A stretch of 64,000 nucleotides of DNA from Geosiphon pyriformis (lineage: Eukaryota > Glomeromycota > Glomeromycetes > Archaeosporales > Geosiphonaceae), in NCBI GenBank assembly GCA_016748015.1, contig JAAOMT010000128.1, positions 131,538-195,537 of the forward strand, read 5' to 3'. The first letter of the stretch is position 1. Each line of letters begins with the position of its first letter. The notes under the pieces are model-generated. The model did not search any database. It had not been told where the DNA came from and was given only the letters and a program-made list of their open reading frames with translations. The position numbers and the translations under genes are program-made. Shown one piece after another: positions 1 to 10,633 of this stretch.

Positions 1-760
1 TATCATGTCATTTTTTTTGCTTTTCTTGTGACTTTTGGATGTTATCAGCTGCTTTTTATAGTCTGTTTTCTAGTGTTTTCATTAAGTCATATGTTCTTCT
101 CAACAATGTTTCTTGGAAATTATCTTCTGTTATTGGTTTAGTTGGATATGTATTGACCTCTATTTCAACTGGTAATGTTGTTGTTCTACCATATACCAAT
201 TCAAATGGTGTTGCTTGTGTAATATCTTGCTTCATTGTCTAATAAGCAAATAATACTGATGGTATAAACAAATCCCATTTATCCTGGTTTTCTTGGCTAA
301 TTTTGGCTATTGCTTCACACAGTATTCTGTTGAATCTTTCAACTAACCCATTTGTTTGTGGATGGTATGGTAATGATAGTGGTCTTTTTATTCTAAATCT
401 TTGGCTTAATTCTGTTAATGTTCTATTCACAAAGTAAGTTCTTTGATCCGATAATAATTTTTTTGGACATCCATATCAACAGATCAGATCTTGATGAATG
501 AATTTGGCAACAGATTTTGCATCTGCTTTTTGAATGGTTTTTGCTTCTGGCCATTTTGTAAGATAGTTTATAGCTACTGCAATATATCTGTTGTCTCTGC
601 TGGTGATTTTTAATGGTCCTACCAAGTCAATTCCAATATGATCGAATGGTTGTCCCATTTTGATTAGTTTTAATGGTTCACTGGGTTTTGTTTCACCTCT
701 TCTTTGACAAACATCACAACTTTAAATGTATTGAATAATGTCCGAATACATTGATGGCCA
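1..760 (-). pseudogene. Element 1 integrase (broken, 3' end outside window)
   Basis: Minus-strand fragments 476-658 and 239-430 match a retroviral-type integrase core. The first contains the first catalytic Asp in the stretch IGIDLVGPL, followed by LTKWPEA. The second contains HPQTNGLVERFN, which holds the third-motif catalytic Glu. A residual zinc-binding Cys pair is readable around 700-720, where the second Cys is followed by a stop. The downstream C-terminal part is cut by the window edge. The frames are separated by in-frame stops and shifts, so this is a pseudogene. The homologous block in element 3 is 46763-47536. Confidence 0.85.
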
Positions 761-1079
761 ATAGTATTTTTTTTTAGTTCTTTCTATGGTTGTTTCTTTA
801 TGAAAATGTCCTGCTGTTGGATCTGAATGCATATTGAACAATATTGTTTTTTTCTTTGGTTCTGTGATTATTTTGGTTGGTTAATCTGAATTCTTTTTGT
901 TTTTCCAGTAAAGTATATTTTGGTGATTGATAAAATATTTTGATTGTTGTTTGATATTGTTTTGTTTCTTTTGAGATAATTTCTCCTTGAACAATTGGGT
1001 ATTTATATAATGTTGTAGTTGTTGGTATTTTTGGATATTCATTTTTTGTTATATTTTTGGGTTGAAATGTTTTAGACTT

Positions 1080-2352
1080 GTCTCATTTACGACAATCCAT
1101 TAGTATTTCTATTGTCTTTTCCCTTTTTATAATGTACTGTATAATTAAATAGTGAAAGTTTTATTTTCTATCTGGCATGGCAATTGTTTCCAAATTTTTG
1201 CTTCTGGATTGAAGTCAATTCTTTGTGATCCATATATATTTCAAACTTTTGGCTCAAGTATTCTTTCCATTTTATAACTGCCCAATAAATTGCTAAGTGT
1301 TCTAATGCTGGTGTTCTATAGTTTTTTTCAGCTGGACTCAAGCTTCTGTTAACATATACTACTGAATGTTCTCTTCCATCTGGTCTTTTTTGTGATAGTA
1401 CTGCTCCTAATGCTTAACCTGATGCATCAGTAGTAATGATAAATGGTTTGCTGTAATCTGGATACATCAACACCAGAGCTTGAATAAGCTTTCTTCTTAG
1501 TGTGTTGAATGCTTTTTGTTGAGCTTCTGTCCATTCATACTTTACATTCTTAGTTTGTAAATGATGGAGTGGCTGGGCCAGTTTAAAAAAGTTCCTAATA
1601 AAGTGGCAATAGTACTCTGTGAATCCCAAAAATGCTTTTAGTTTTGTAAGATTGTTTGGTACTGGAAAGTTCTTGACAACTTCAATCTTGTCTGGATCCA
1701 TTTTGATGTCATCTTTGCTCACAACATGTTCCAAGAATTTTAGTTCTGTTTTTCCAAAGAAGCATTTGTTGGCATTCAGTTTCAATTCTGCTTATTTGAG
1801 TTTTTCAAATACTTGTTGAAGATGGTAAAAATGATTATCAAATGTTTTTGAGAACACATTTGTGTCATCTAAGTAAACAACTACTGATTTTCACAGTAAT
1901 TCAGTGTAGACAATTTTCATAAGCCATTGGAATGTTGCTGGTGTATTTATCAAGCCAAATGGCATAACTTCAAATTCAAAATTCTTTTCTTATGTTGTAA
2001 AAGCTGTTTTCTCCTTATCTTTTGGCTTCATGGCTACTTGCCAGTAACCACTGTCCAAATCTAATGTTGAGAACCATTTCTTTCTGCCAAAAGCATCGAA
2101 TAATTCTTGGATCTTTGGAGTTGGATAGTTATCATCTTTAGTCACTCCATTCAGTTTTCAGTAGTCCACACAAAAATGGATTTTCTCATGCTTCTTATGG
2201 ATTAGTACTACTGGTGACAACTATGAACTCATTGATGGCTGAATTAGCCCATTGTCAAGCATCTGATTAATTTATTGACAAATAATCTCATGGCTAGCTG
2301 GTGGTACTCTGTATGCTTATTGTTTGATTGGCATTGCATCTCTGGTCTTAAT
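1080..2352 (-). pseudogene. Element 1 reverse transcriptase - RNase H (broken)
   Basis: The RT palm is readable from about 2350 down to 1790, and the RT thumb plus RNase H start lie in the open stretch 1414-1785. The RT catalytic motif reads VVYLDDTN (about 1865-1890), so both aspartates survive. The later part contains KAFLGFTEYYCHFI and the RNase H start IITTDASG, which keeps its catalytic Asp. RNase H continues to about 1080. Stops interrupt at positions where element 3 or the family pattern predicts Gln or Arg, for example TAA in place of CAA just after the RNase H DASG. Function is nuclear/cytoplasmic cDNA synthesis in an intact element; this copy cannot make a full protein. Confidence 0.88.
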
Positions 2353-2991
2353 TTAATGCTGGATTATGTCAGTTCTGCCAAATTCATTTTTGCTGGCAAA
2401 GATGTCATTGAAATTGTGGAGTAACATCTTAAGTTGCATATGTTGAAATGAGTCTAAGTTCCCTATGTTCATCTGTTCCAACTGTTCCGGTTGAAGCAGA
2501 TAACATTTTTCTCGTCTGTATATGGTTTGTAATGTAATATCCACATATTCGCATAGTTGTGGAAAATCTGGAATGATGTCTGGCCATTGGTCTTTAATTT
2601 CGGTAGTTAAATAACCAATGATGGTTCCTTTTGGTATCTCTACAATATTTCCAGTGTTGTTGTAGATAGGAATTTTGATGTGATTATAGTTCTTGACTGG
2701 TATGTGAAGATTGGTAAGTCCAATCTCTTCTGATTTACACAGTGTTACTTCTGCCTCAAAAATTTGACTCTGATTTTTTACTTTCCTTTCTATAATTATC
2801 ATGTACTGGTCATATGGTGGAATGGAAATTGTTTGATGGGTGGAGATAATTTCTCTCTTGTCAATAATTTTTTTCTTTGCCATATTAACTGGTACATCTA
2901 TTTTACCCATTGATCTGAATTTTTGTATTTTTCTTGTTATTATCCCTAATTTTTTCTTATTTTCCACTAACACTAACTGAGCTATTTTCAC
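2353..2991 (-). pseudogene. Element 1: dUTPase motif V plus pre-RT linker
   Basis: Open stretch of 212 codons directly 3' of the dUTPase frame. Its first part still carries the end of the dUTPase-like domain: a weak motif V reading ITRKIQKFRSMGK, where the family has a Gly-rich GFGSTG loop. The rest is the linker that precedes the RT in this family, with IPVKNYNHIKIPIYN, VEIPKGTIIGYLT and the acidic FNDIFASKNEFGRTDIIQH just before the RT. It is separated from 3010-3921 by a stop and a short gap. The same layout occurs in element 3 at 44620-45236, which argues that the block is a constant part of the polyprotein. Confidence 0.75.
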
Positions 2992-3009
2992 CAGAAGCAG
3001 GAATATTGC

Positions 3010-3921
3010 CTATGCTATCTTTTCATTTGGCTCTATGATATAGGCCTTTTCTGAGTTATTTTGTAACATAGCAATAATATTTTCTACATACCCTGCATCA
3101 ATTATTCTTCCTCTGATGTTGATTCCCTTTTTTGCTAAACTATTTCTAAATGCTAATTGAACCATAGTGGTTACTGAAATTTCCAGTGTTATTTTAAGAT
3201 CAATACAGGTGTGCAAATATGGTTCCAATTTGATGAGATTCTTTCTTAGATATTTCAGATTAAACTCTGTATTAGTATCATGTGTGTGTTTTGGCATAAT
3301 ATCTTCATTATTATCACTGAACCATTTGAGTTTTTGTTCTTTAGTGAGATCAGGGAGTGCAATGTATGTTTCAGGGTTTGAATCAAAGTTCAAATTATTG
3401 TTATCTTCATTGCCATATTGAGTAGAACTGGAACCATTATTTTTGTTGTCATTATTGTCAGAGTTTGAATTGGAATTAAAAGTTGATTCTGATTTGGATG
3501 TGCAGCTGCTGATTGGTTCCTCCTTTGGAATTGTGTAGATCATGCATAGTGGTGGATTGTAAATGAAATCACACTCATTACAATATTGAAAGTCACATGG
3601 GATTAAACAATGGTCACATAGTCGGGTGTTTATTTGGACTAAATGCTGTTCTTGTTTCCCTCTTGTTGGTGCCAAATTTTGGTAATGTTCATAAAATTTT
3701 TCTGGGCCTGCTTTCAGATTCAGAAAAGCATCTGGGTTAGAAATCAGAACAATGTTAACTGTCTTTGGAGAGTTGTTCTTAATTTCCAATATTTTGCTAG
3801 GCATAGCACCTTCTACTTTGGTGTTTGCCATCTGCCAAATCTTGTTTTCATCATGTGGGTAACTATCCAAGCAAAATATTGCATGGTGCCAAGTGACAGT
3901 TATTGGTGTACCACAACTCAC
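3010..3921 (-). pseudogene. Element 1: Cys-rich segment plus dUTPase-like domain
   Basis: A 303-codon open stretch between protease and RT. The N-terminal half has CDHCLIPCDFQYCNECDF, a compact set of Cys pairs that looks zinc-binding, followed by a Ser/Asn/Asp-rich low-complexity linker. The C-terminal half aligns with trimeric dUTPases in motif order: I, HDTNTEFNL (consensus DAGxDL, so the key Asp is changed to Asn); II, FRNSLAKKG (consensus PRSSLAxKxG); III, IIDAGYVENI (consensus GxIDxxYxGxI, Asp kept); IV, the end at EPNEKIA, then a stop and AIFLL. Motif V is in the next fragment. dUTPases hydrolyse dUTP to dUMP and lower uracil incorporation during reverse transcription. This copy is degraded; element 3 preserves motifs I and II better. 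Confidence 0.8.
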
Positions 3922-4584
3922 CTAATCACTAATGAGGATCATATATTGGCATGAAGCATCACACATTCTTCCTCATCCAGGAATGTTGTTCCACATTTTT
4001 TTGTCTAATAGTTGTTTGCCACAAGCAAGACATGGTTCATTGTCTTACTTGCCTTGTTTTTTTGGATAGCCATAGCATTTGCAGTGGCAAGACTTGCAAT
4101 AATAGTGGGTTTATATTCAGTAATCTTTATCTGATGCAACCCAAGCTCCCATAGAAGAAAGTTTCTTCTCACAGTCCTTGTATTTGAGAGGTATATATGA
4201 TGGCTCCTTGATCAGTTCCTGTGAGTATTCTCTTTCCCAACCACTAGTTATTTCTTCTGTGGTGATGGTTCCTTTGGTTATATCTTCTTCTTTCTTTTTT
4301 CCTTTTCCTTTGTCGGTTTCTTCCCATTCCCAGATTGGTAGTTTGTTTAAGTTGTTGTTGGTTTCTCAGTTTTGGTTGGAATTCCAGGTAAGTTCTTCCT
4401 TCTGCTTTCCTTTGTTGTTGTCATCCCAAGAGAGTATCAGCAGCAACTCATTGTGGTTTTCATCAGTCCAGAATACTTGATAGGCTTCCCAGGTAGGTTT
4501 TTTTTCTTCTTTTTCGAACTCAATAAGAGGTGCTGGTGTGTTGGTCGGCTTGAAGTGGCCACATATGGCTAGTACATGTGTGTG
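3922..4584 (-). pseudogene. Element 1: cysteine-rich, Trp/Lys-rich spacer between protease and dUTPase
   Basis: Minus-strand coding remnants that correspond to 42220-42840 in element 3. That region in element 3 has Trp-rich segments, a Lys/Glu-rich stretch and Cys pairs of the CxxC type. Here the frame is broken repeatedly and no stretch longer than about 60 codons stays open. I recognise no family for it. The Cys pairs suggest a zinc-binding module, which is inference only. Confidence 0.55.
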
Positions 4585-5232
4585 TTAACCATTTTGGCTA
4601 AGTTGGAGTTCCTGTATTGTCCAGTCCAGTATGGCATTGGTTTTAGATAACCAGTCATTTCCTACTAATGCCTGATATTGAATTGCTTCTATTACTAGAA
4701 CTTTAATGAGAATGATGATACCATTGACTTCAAAAGGGAAGTTATCAATTTCACCAATAGGGGTTTTGGTTGCTCTATCAGCAGTAATTATGTGCACACT
4801 GGCAGTGCAATCAACTCTGCAACCTAATTGGTTTATGAGTTGTCATGTGATGATGCTACCAGCTGATCCACTATCTAAGATCAGTTTGATGGTGTGGCCA
4901 TCAACTTTTGCATCAGTGTACATGGCAGTGATTTGTTTGGTATCAAGAGTGGCTCCACTAAATAATAGAACTGGTGTGGTTTCCTCGAGTTCGAACAGAA
5001 AGATTGCTGTTAGTAATTCATCGTTGGTAATAGTAGCTGGAAATATATTGTTGATAAGTGATTGTTTTTTTTGGTTGGTTTCCAAGTTGTTAGATGAGGC
5101 ATCTTCTGAGGTAACTAGAAGACTTAAATAGTGTTGAACATTTGGGTTTTGGGAGTTTCCAGTGCCCAAATTCCATTGTCGAGATCCTGATAGTTGTGCC
5201 ATGGAATTGGGAATCAGTTGATGGACCACCAT
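4585..5232 (-). pseudogene. Element 1 aspartic protease (retropepsin-like)
   Basis: Two adjoining minus-strand open stretches (4843-5232 and 4585-4797). The catalytic motif reads IKLILDSGSAGSIIT (about 4843-4890), the DSG form typical of retropepsins. Downstream is VLVIEAIQYQALVGNDWLSK, the hydrophobic-Gly-x-D/N-W element found late in Ty3/gypsy proteases. A TGA separates the two halves. In an intact element this protease would cleave Gag-Pol. The active-site triplet is intact, whereas element 3 has DSR. Confidence 0.8.
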
Positions 5233-7269
5233 TGACGATTTCTAGCTCTGTTGAGTAAATCTTAGTCTTTGGATTCCATTTTGAGGTAAGTTTTATGGTG
5301 GTGTTTGAATTTGTTGGGATTGATAAATTACCTGAGGCTGCAGCTAATAAATGAGTTGAGGCTGTGGTTGATAACTGACAGGTATTGTTGGCTGATAAAT
5401 TGGTGGTTGATAGATTGGCTGTTGTATCATAGATAGGTAATTCAGTTGATATAATTTTGGTAATTGATTATTGATGTAATTCTAAGTTTGTAGTCAGTAA
5501 TCAGAGTTTTAATACTGTTGGTCTGATCTTTGTTTATTTAGCCATTTATGACATTCAAACTGTAAATGTTTTTGTTTACCATAATAGTAGCAAGCATGCA
5601 TCTCCTGCTGCTACTGTTGATTGGTTAAGGATGTTGGACACAACTGATTCTGGAAATTATTCACATTTCCAGAATTATTGTCAGCTAAGTATCCCTCTAA
5701 TTTCTGATTGATGGAATCACTAAATTGTTTCAATTTGGAATCCAATTCAGATGATCCATTCATCACTAGATTTATGGCTTGGGCATGGTTAGCTTCAAAT
5801 TCAGCTGCTTCAAAATCTCTGGCATTGGTAACTGTAGCTTAAAGATCTGCTGGATACATTGGACATACGTGTTGAAGGATGCTACTGCACAGACCTCTAA
5901 TAAATTGATTTAAAATTTGTGGCGCTATAAAATAGTCAGTCTGGATTGCTTGAATTTAGCACAAATTCTTATGGAAACATCCTAGATAAGTGGTGACTGC
6001 TTCATTTTCTTTTTGTTTGATAGTGGTGAAAGTGTTTGCTAGCTAATTAATACTATTATTATTGCTGAAGTATTGTAAGAATGCAAGCTTGAATGCATTA
6101 AAATTTTGGGGTTTATTAACCAAGTTTTGATACCATGAATTGGCAGTATCTTGAAGAAAATAAGGAATGGCTTGGAAAGCTCTTACATCATTCCATCCAT
6201 TGGCCATAATGGCTTTTTCAATATCATTAAGTCATATTTGAGCATTGTTTTCTTTGCCTGTGAATTTCTCTAGTTTTGCTATTGGAACATAGACCATTGG
6301 ATTTAAGTTCAGTTGTTGTTATTGTGGTGGTTGCAGTTGTTATTGTGTCTGTTGAAGTGGCTGTTGGAGTTGTTAAAGCAGTGGTTGAATAAGTTGCTGA
6401 AGAGACAGCTGTGAAATTGGTTCAAGTATCAGTCCAATTGGTGGCTGGTCAATGACAATTACTGGAGATAAGTTTTGCTGATTAATTGCTTCGGAGTTTG
6501 GATTGTTTTGAGTTTGCTGGGTTTTAATATTTGGAGTTTCCACTTCTGGATTTTCTAAGATCGGGTTCTGGTAAGTAAATTCTTGATCTTTGGCTTCTTT
6601 TTCTTCCTTTTTTTCTGATTCTATTATCTCCCAGGGACTTGCATTTCCGAAATCTGGTTGGGGTGGCAGTGATCAGAATCCTGATGGCATTGGGGATTAT
6701 GATTTAAATCCCTCAAAATAGTCATCATAAGTTCCTAGTAACTCTGCTTTTTTTTGTTTACTTTGAAACAGGAGTTGTTCAAATATTAATATTGCATGTG
6801 ATGTGGACGTGCCTATTAATAAAATGTTGATGGCACTTTCTGGTGTGTAATGGTATGATGAATTGGTTGGTAATTCAACTCTGGTTTTTTTCCAAGTAGG
6901 TGGTTGTATTTTTTTTGGTGTTACTGCTGGTGTTTACAATCTTCCTTTGCCTTTGTCTGCATAGGTAATGGGAAATTGTTGTTGTGTATATCTTTCAATG
7001 GTTTGATTAATTTCTCTGATGATTGGTATAAAACTGTAGTTTCTTGGTAAGCTGGTATGTTAAAATAATTCTGTATAGAAATTTTCTCTTGCAAATTCAA
7101 TGTTAACTGTTCCTTTTAAGCAGTCTATGAATTTATCATTGATGTAGAAGTTAAAGGCAAATTTTGCTGGGAAGTGGTTATTGTTTAGTCTTAATTGTTG
7201 GTTGTATTGTTGAAACAAGGATTTGGTAAATCTTAGATGGTTTGCTTCTATGTTTTCTAATTCTGCCAC
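5233..7269 (-). pseudogene. Element 1 Gag (broken)
   Basis: The first Gag segment is the open stretch 7060-7269, starting MAELENIEANHLRF, just after the primer-binding site. The capsid-like and nucleocapsid-like parts follow leftwards, with Gln/Pro-rich low complexity around 6300-6500 and 5320-5450. At about 5585-5605 the expected CCHC zinc knuckle is visible but its second Cys codon reads Tyr (CYYYGKQKHLQFEC), which should prevent metal binding. Many TAA/TAG stops replace Gln codons. The same Gag is present in element 3 at 39440-41250. Confidence 0.75.
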
Positions 7270-7311
7270 TTTTGGGTAATTGCTGTTGGTGCTGGTTCTC
7301 TGTAAGATTAT

Positions 7312-7331
7312 ATCTCACAGGGAGCACCAAA
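7312..7331 (-). other. Element 1 primer-binding site
   Basis: Immediately inside the LTR end, the minus strand reads TTTGGTGCTCCCTGTGAG, starting with the TGG that pairs with a tRNA 3' CCA. Elements 2 and 3 have nearly the same sequence at the same place. I could not name the primer tRNA. Confidence 0.7.
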
Positions 7332-7925
7332 TGTTACAGATAATTATTTGGAGTCTCAAATCAAATAACAAATCTGTAATTTGGTGCTCAATATCTTAAT
7401 AATGTTGGTAATACTGGTATGTGTGTGATATCTGAAGGTTTTAGAGTTGAGTCCTTTGTATAATAGACAGAGATTCAATTGTTGTCTTTCCAGTAGCCTT
7501 CCAGAATCGCAATTCCATCAAATTTTTTTCTCAGCATAGTGGCTGGTAATCTGGCAAAAATGCTCTTCTGGTAAGCTATCTGTTAATATATATAAATCCT
7601 ATACCCTTCTTTTGGGGTCTTTTACCAGACTATTCTTGACATCAATAACTCAGTGCTTAATCCTCAATCAATTAGTAAAACAAAGAAAAATAAAAGAAAA
7701 TAAAAGAAAATAAACAAAAGTAATTGCAAGTTAGTATTCCATCAATAGCCGTGATCAAGAGCTATTGTTCCAGCATGGTTAAATATTAATTACTATTAAC
7801 ATGTAGTGTTGATAGTGGAGAGTGGATTAAGATAACAAATAATTATTTATTGATATTTGTGAATTGGAAGGTTGCTTAGATAAAATCTAAACTGAGAGGT
7901 CTGTCTTTTCTACTTCTAATGCTAC
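7332..7925 (-). repeat. Element 1 5' LTR, inner part (split by element 2)
   Basis: On the plus strand it begins TGTTACAG next to the PBS, and it ends at 7925 with GCTAC, where element 2 begins. The sequence resumes at 15592 with CTAC and then the TATATATACATAATTT stretch expected in this LTR by comparison with element 3. It contains the U5/R-type region shared with element 3, including the stretch around the spliced-like TACCAGAC repeats at 7590-7630. Confidence 0.8.
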
Positions 7926-8600
7926 TGTTACAGGTTGGAGTAACAAGTTAATGGATAGCAAGGGAGAACAGAATTGTAGAGTGATGGAAATAATCAAAGG
8001 GAATTCAACTTAAATGAGCATATTGAATGAATATGAATTCAATGTGCGAGATCAGTCTTATAAAATATCTCAGTCACTATTTTTTTTAAAAGATAACAAG
8101 AAAATCTAAAGGTAGAGGAATAGTCTGTACTGTCAACAATTGATAACCATTGGTATAATTCTATGCCTCACATTGGCACTCTTAAAATTCAATATCAGGT
8201 ATCAACTTGTGCTTTTTAATCATGTTTATTCAAATAATCTTCAAATACTGTAATTATACGTTTCAGAAAAGTGTTAACAAGTAATCTTTTATTCAAAAAA
8301 TGTTCAGATACTTGAAGGTAGGGAAAGAGAAATTAGCAATAAGAGAATGTTTGAGATGGAAGTTTGTTATTTTATTTTTTTGATTGTCTTGATTCCTTAC
8401 ATTGATATTTTTCTATAATTAAAAGACTTATCACTTATATATCTATTAAAAGTGATCAACAACCAGATCAATGATCAGGTCAACGGTCAAGTTATTGATC
8501 AGGTCAATGATTACTATTTAAAAATAGGGTGGCTAATTATATGACATCAGTGGCTAATACATGTGATAACTAATAAAAACTATGAATTTCAATCATAACA
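7926..8600 (-). repeat. Element 2 3' LTR (675 bp)
   Basis: Starts TGTTACAGG and ends CATAACA on the plus strand. It is the pair of 14917-15591, with equal length and mostly transition differences. Around 8455-8515 it has a tandem array of an 11-bp-like unit, GATCAGGTCAA, in four to five diverged copies. Confidence 0.9.
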
Positions 8601-9202
8601 TTATCCTCTCCAAAGAGATTGAGCTCTGGCGAAATCAAACTATTTAGGAGATACTCTATTTGAAGGGTTTTATCTAATTCAAAACTAACTAGTTTGTTGA
8701 AGTCTTTTGTGGATAAGGTATATAAAACTTGAGGCAAAATGAGCTTTGTGTTCAAGAGACCAAATCTTTGTATAAGAGTTTTGGCTCTTCTTGCAATAGT
8801 CAAAACTTTTGGGACATCTAATCGTACAATGTCCAAAATTTCCACTTGTATCTCAGAAGTTGTTTTCTTTATGAGCTTTATGTCTTCTATGATTTCACCA
8901 AAGCGACCATAGAGTTCTAGTTGTTTTTCATATGACAAGTTTTTGTCTATGGGCAAGATTTCTTTAATTGTTTTTCCAATTGTGATGGAAGGTGCAAGTA
9001 TTGCTGCTGTTATACTTTCTAGCAAATACTTATCTATTTTGCTACCAATTCTTTCTCTTCTGGTAGTTGTTTTCTTTGGTCTAATAACAGTATGTGTTCC
9101 ACTGTTGTCAGTTATTGTAGTTTGTTTTCCAATAGTCAGAGTAGCATTTGAATAGTTTTTAATAAAGAGTATAGAAAGCGTTTTGAATGTTTTGATTCAG
9201 AA
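8570..9202 (-). CDS. Element 2 extra ORF between integrase and 3' LTR (unknown function)
   Basis: An open minus-strand frame of about 210 codons from just after a TGA near 9203 to the stop at 8570, overlapping the LTR by 31 bp. The internal Met used by a conservative call is at 9025 (MLESITAAIL). The N-terminal part is Thr/Lys/Arg-rich; the rest is mostly predicted helical, with repeated Leu/Ile spacing and charged residues (KNLSYEKQLELYGRFGEI, LNSLISPELNLFGEDN). I see no signal peptide or transmembrane segment, so it does not look like an envelope protein. I do not recognise a family. It is the longest unbroken frame of this element besides the protease and RT. Confidence 0.55.
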
Positions 9203-9337
9203 AATAATTGTTCATGTTAATTAAAGATACCTCTGTTTTGGGAGTGGTGCATTTATTTATATCTGATTTTTTTTTATCATTTGGGTTGGTATTACCACAA
9301 CAGATAACCAATCAGATCATTTGTGATATTTCTTGAG

Positions 9338-10290
9338 TCATGTGCCATAAATAGGATGATTATTAAAGATTGTTCCAGATTGATCTTGAAGAATATAAGA
9401 ACCATTGTTCAGAACTTTGTTGACTATAAAAGATCCTTTCCATTGGCTAGAGAATTTATCACCATAGACATTGTTTTTGTCTGAACAATATTCCAAAACC
9501 AAATCACCAATACTTAGGGAAAGTGTTTTATAAGTTTTCTTTTTCTTAAGCTTCTCTTGGAACTGTTTTATCTTTTCAAAGGCAATTATCCGTGCCTCTA
9601 CCAATGAGTCAAGAATGGTACCAAGTCTTTTTTGCAAATGTCTTTGTAATTCCCTATTGTAATTTTTTCAAAGGGTATTGTCTCAATATTAGTTTCTATT
9701 GGTAGTATTGCCATTCATCCATAGAGCAGGTAAAAGGATTCATAACTTGTTATGTCATGATTCACAGTTCTATAAGCAAACAAAGCTGAAGACAGTACTT
9801 TGTCCCATAAGTTTGTTTCTTTACTTGTTTTGGCTAAGGTTTCACACAGTGTTTTATTAAAACGTTTCACTAGGTTATTTGTTTGAGGATAATAAGAAAA
9901 GAAAAGTTTGTAATGTATTCCCATTTTTCTACAAAGTTCTTCAACCAGTGTACTGAGAAAAGCTCTTCCTCTATCAGATAAAAGTTCTTTGAGGCAGCCA
10001 TGGTGACAAATGATATCTTCATAAATGAAATTAGCAATGGAAACTGCTGTTTAATCTGGGGTGGCTCTTGCTTCTACCCACTTTGTAAGATAGTCAGTAG
10101 CTGTAATAATGTATCTGTTGCCATTAGGAGTTACTATTAATGGTCCAACAACATCTATACCAATTCTGTCAAAGGATTGGCCAACAGAAATTGGATGAAT
10201 GTCTTCTTTGCAATTGGGTTTTTTTCTTCTTTGACAGGTATCACAGGTTTTGATGTACTCAGCAATGTCTTTTTCCAAGATAGGCCAATA
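9338..10290 (-). pseudogene. Element 2 integrase
   Basis: The zinc-finger second half and the first Asp are in 10051-10278 (CDTCQRRKK, then IGIDVVGPL and LTKWVEA). The third catalytic block lies in 9715-9924 and reads QTNNLVKRFNKTL, where the expected Glu is Lys; this should abolish strand transfer. The C-terminal part 9338-9637 contains LSIGDLVLEYCS, SSQWKGSFIVNKVL and NGSYILQD, matching the SH3-like integrase tail of gypsy elements. The core is interrupted by a stop at 10050 and by shifts near 9700 and 9930. Confidence 0.85.
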
Positions 10291-10633
10291 ATAGCAAGCT
10301 AGAGTTTTCTGAATTGTTTTTGTTTTTCCAAAATGTCAAGCTAATGGATTAGTGTGCATGTTGTAGATCACAATTTCTCTTTTTTTAAATCTTATGACTC
10401 TCTGGGGGTGGTCAGGATCTTTTCTATTTCTTTTATATAATTGGTTCTGGTGGATCAAATAAAAATTTGATTGTTTGTGCAAATGTTCTCTTTGCTGTCA
10501 AGTGTATTCTGGTGAATATTGTTCTTTACCCAAAAATTCTATTAAGGCAGAGTAGTTGTCCAAGTCCATTATTATGTTTGGTTATAAGAGAATTACTAAT
10601 AATTAGGTTGGTTTGGTTTGGGAAGTTGTACTG

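Larger units (their letters stand above)
1..7925 (-). mobile_element. Element 1: dUTPase-bearing Ty3/gypsy-type LTR retrotransposon (partial, decayed)
   Basis: Minus-strand retroelement reading, from right to left, LTR - PBS - Gag - protease - Cys-rich spacer - dUTPase-like domain - RT - RNase H - integrase. It runs off the left window edge inside the integrase tail, so its 3' LTR is not seen. Its 5' LTR is split: 7332-7925 here and 15592-15747 beyond element 2. The RT-RNaseH-IN order places it in the Ty3/gypsy class. Each protein is broken by stops and frameshifts, but several active-site motifs remain (protease DSG, RT YLDD, RNase H TTDAS, integrase Glu). It is inserted in the RNase H region of the LINE at 15748-21205. 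Plus-strand element 3 (38552-49485) is a related copy and guides the alignment. Confidence 0.9.

Noticed and set aside
8570-9202. Envelope gene in element 2
   Set aside because: No signal peptide, transmembrane segment or Cys pattern of an envelope protein.
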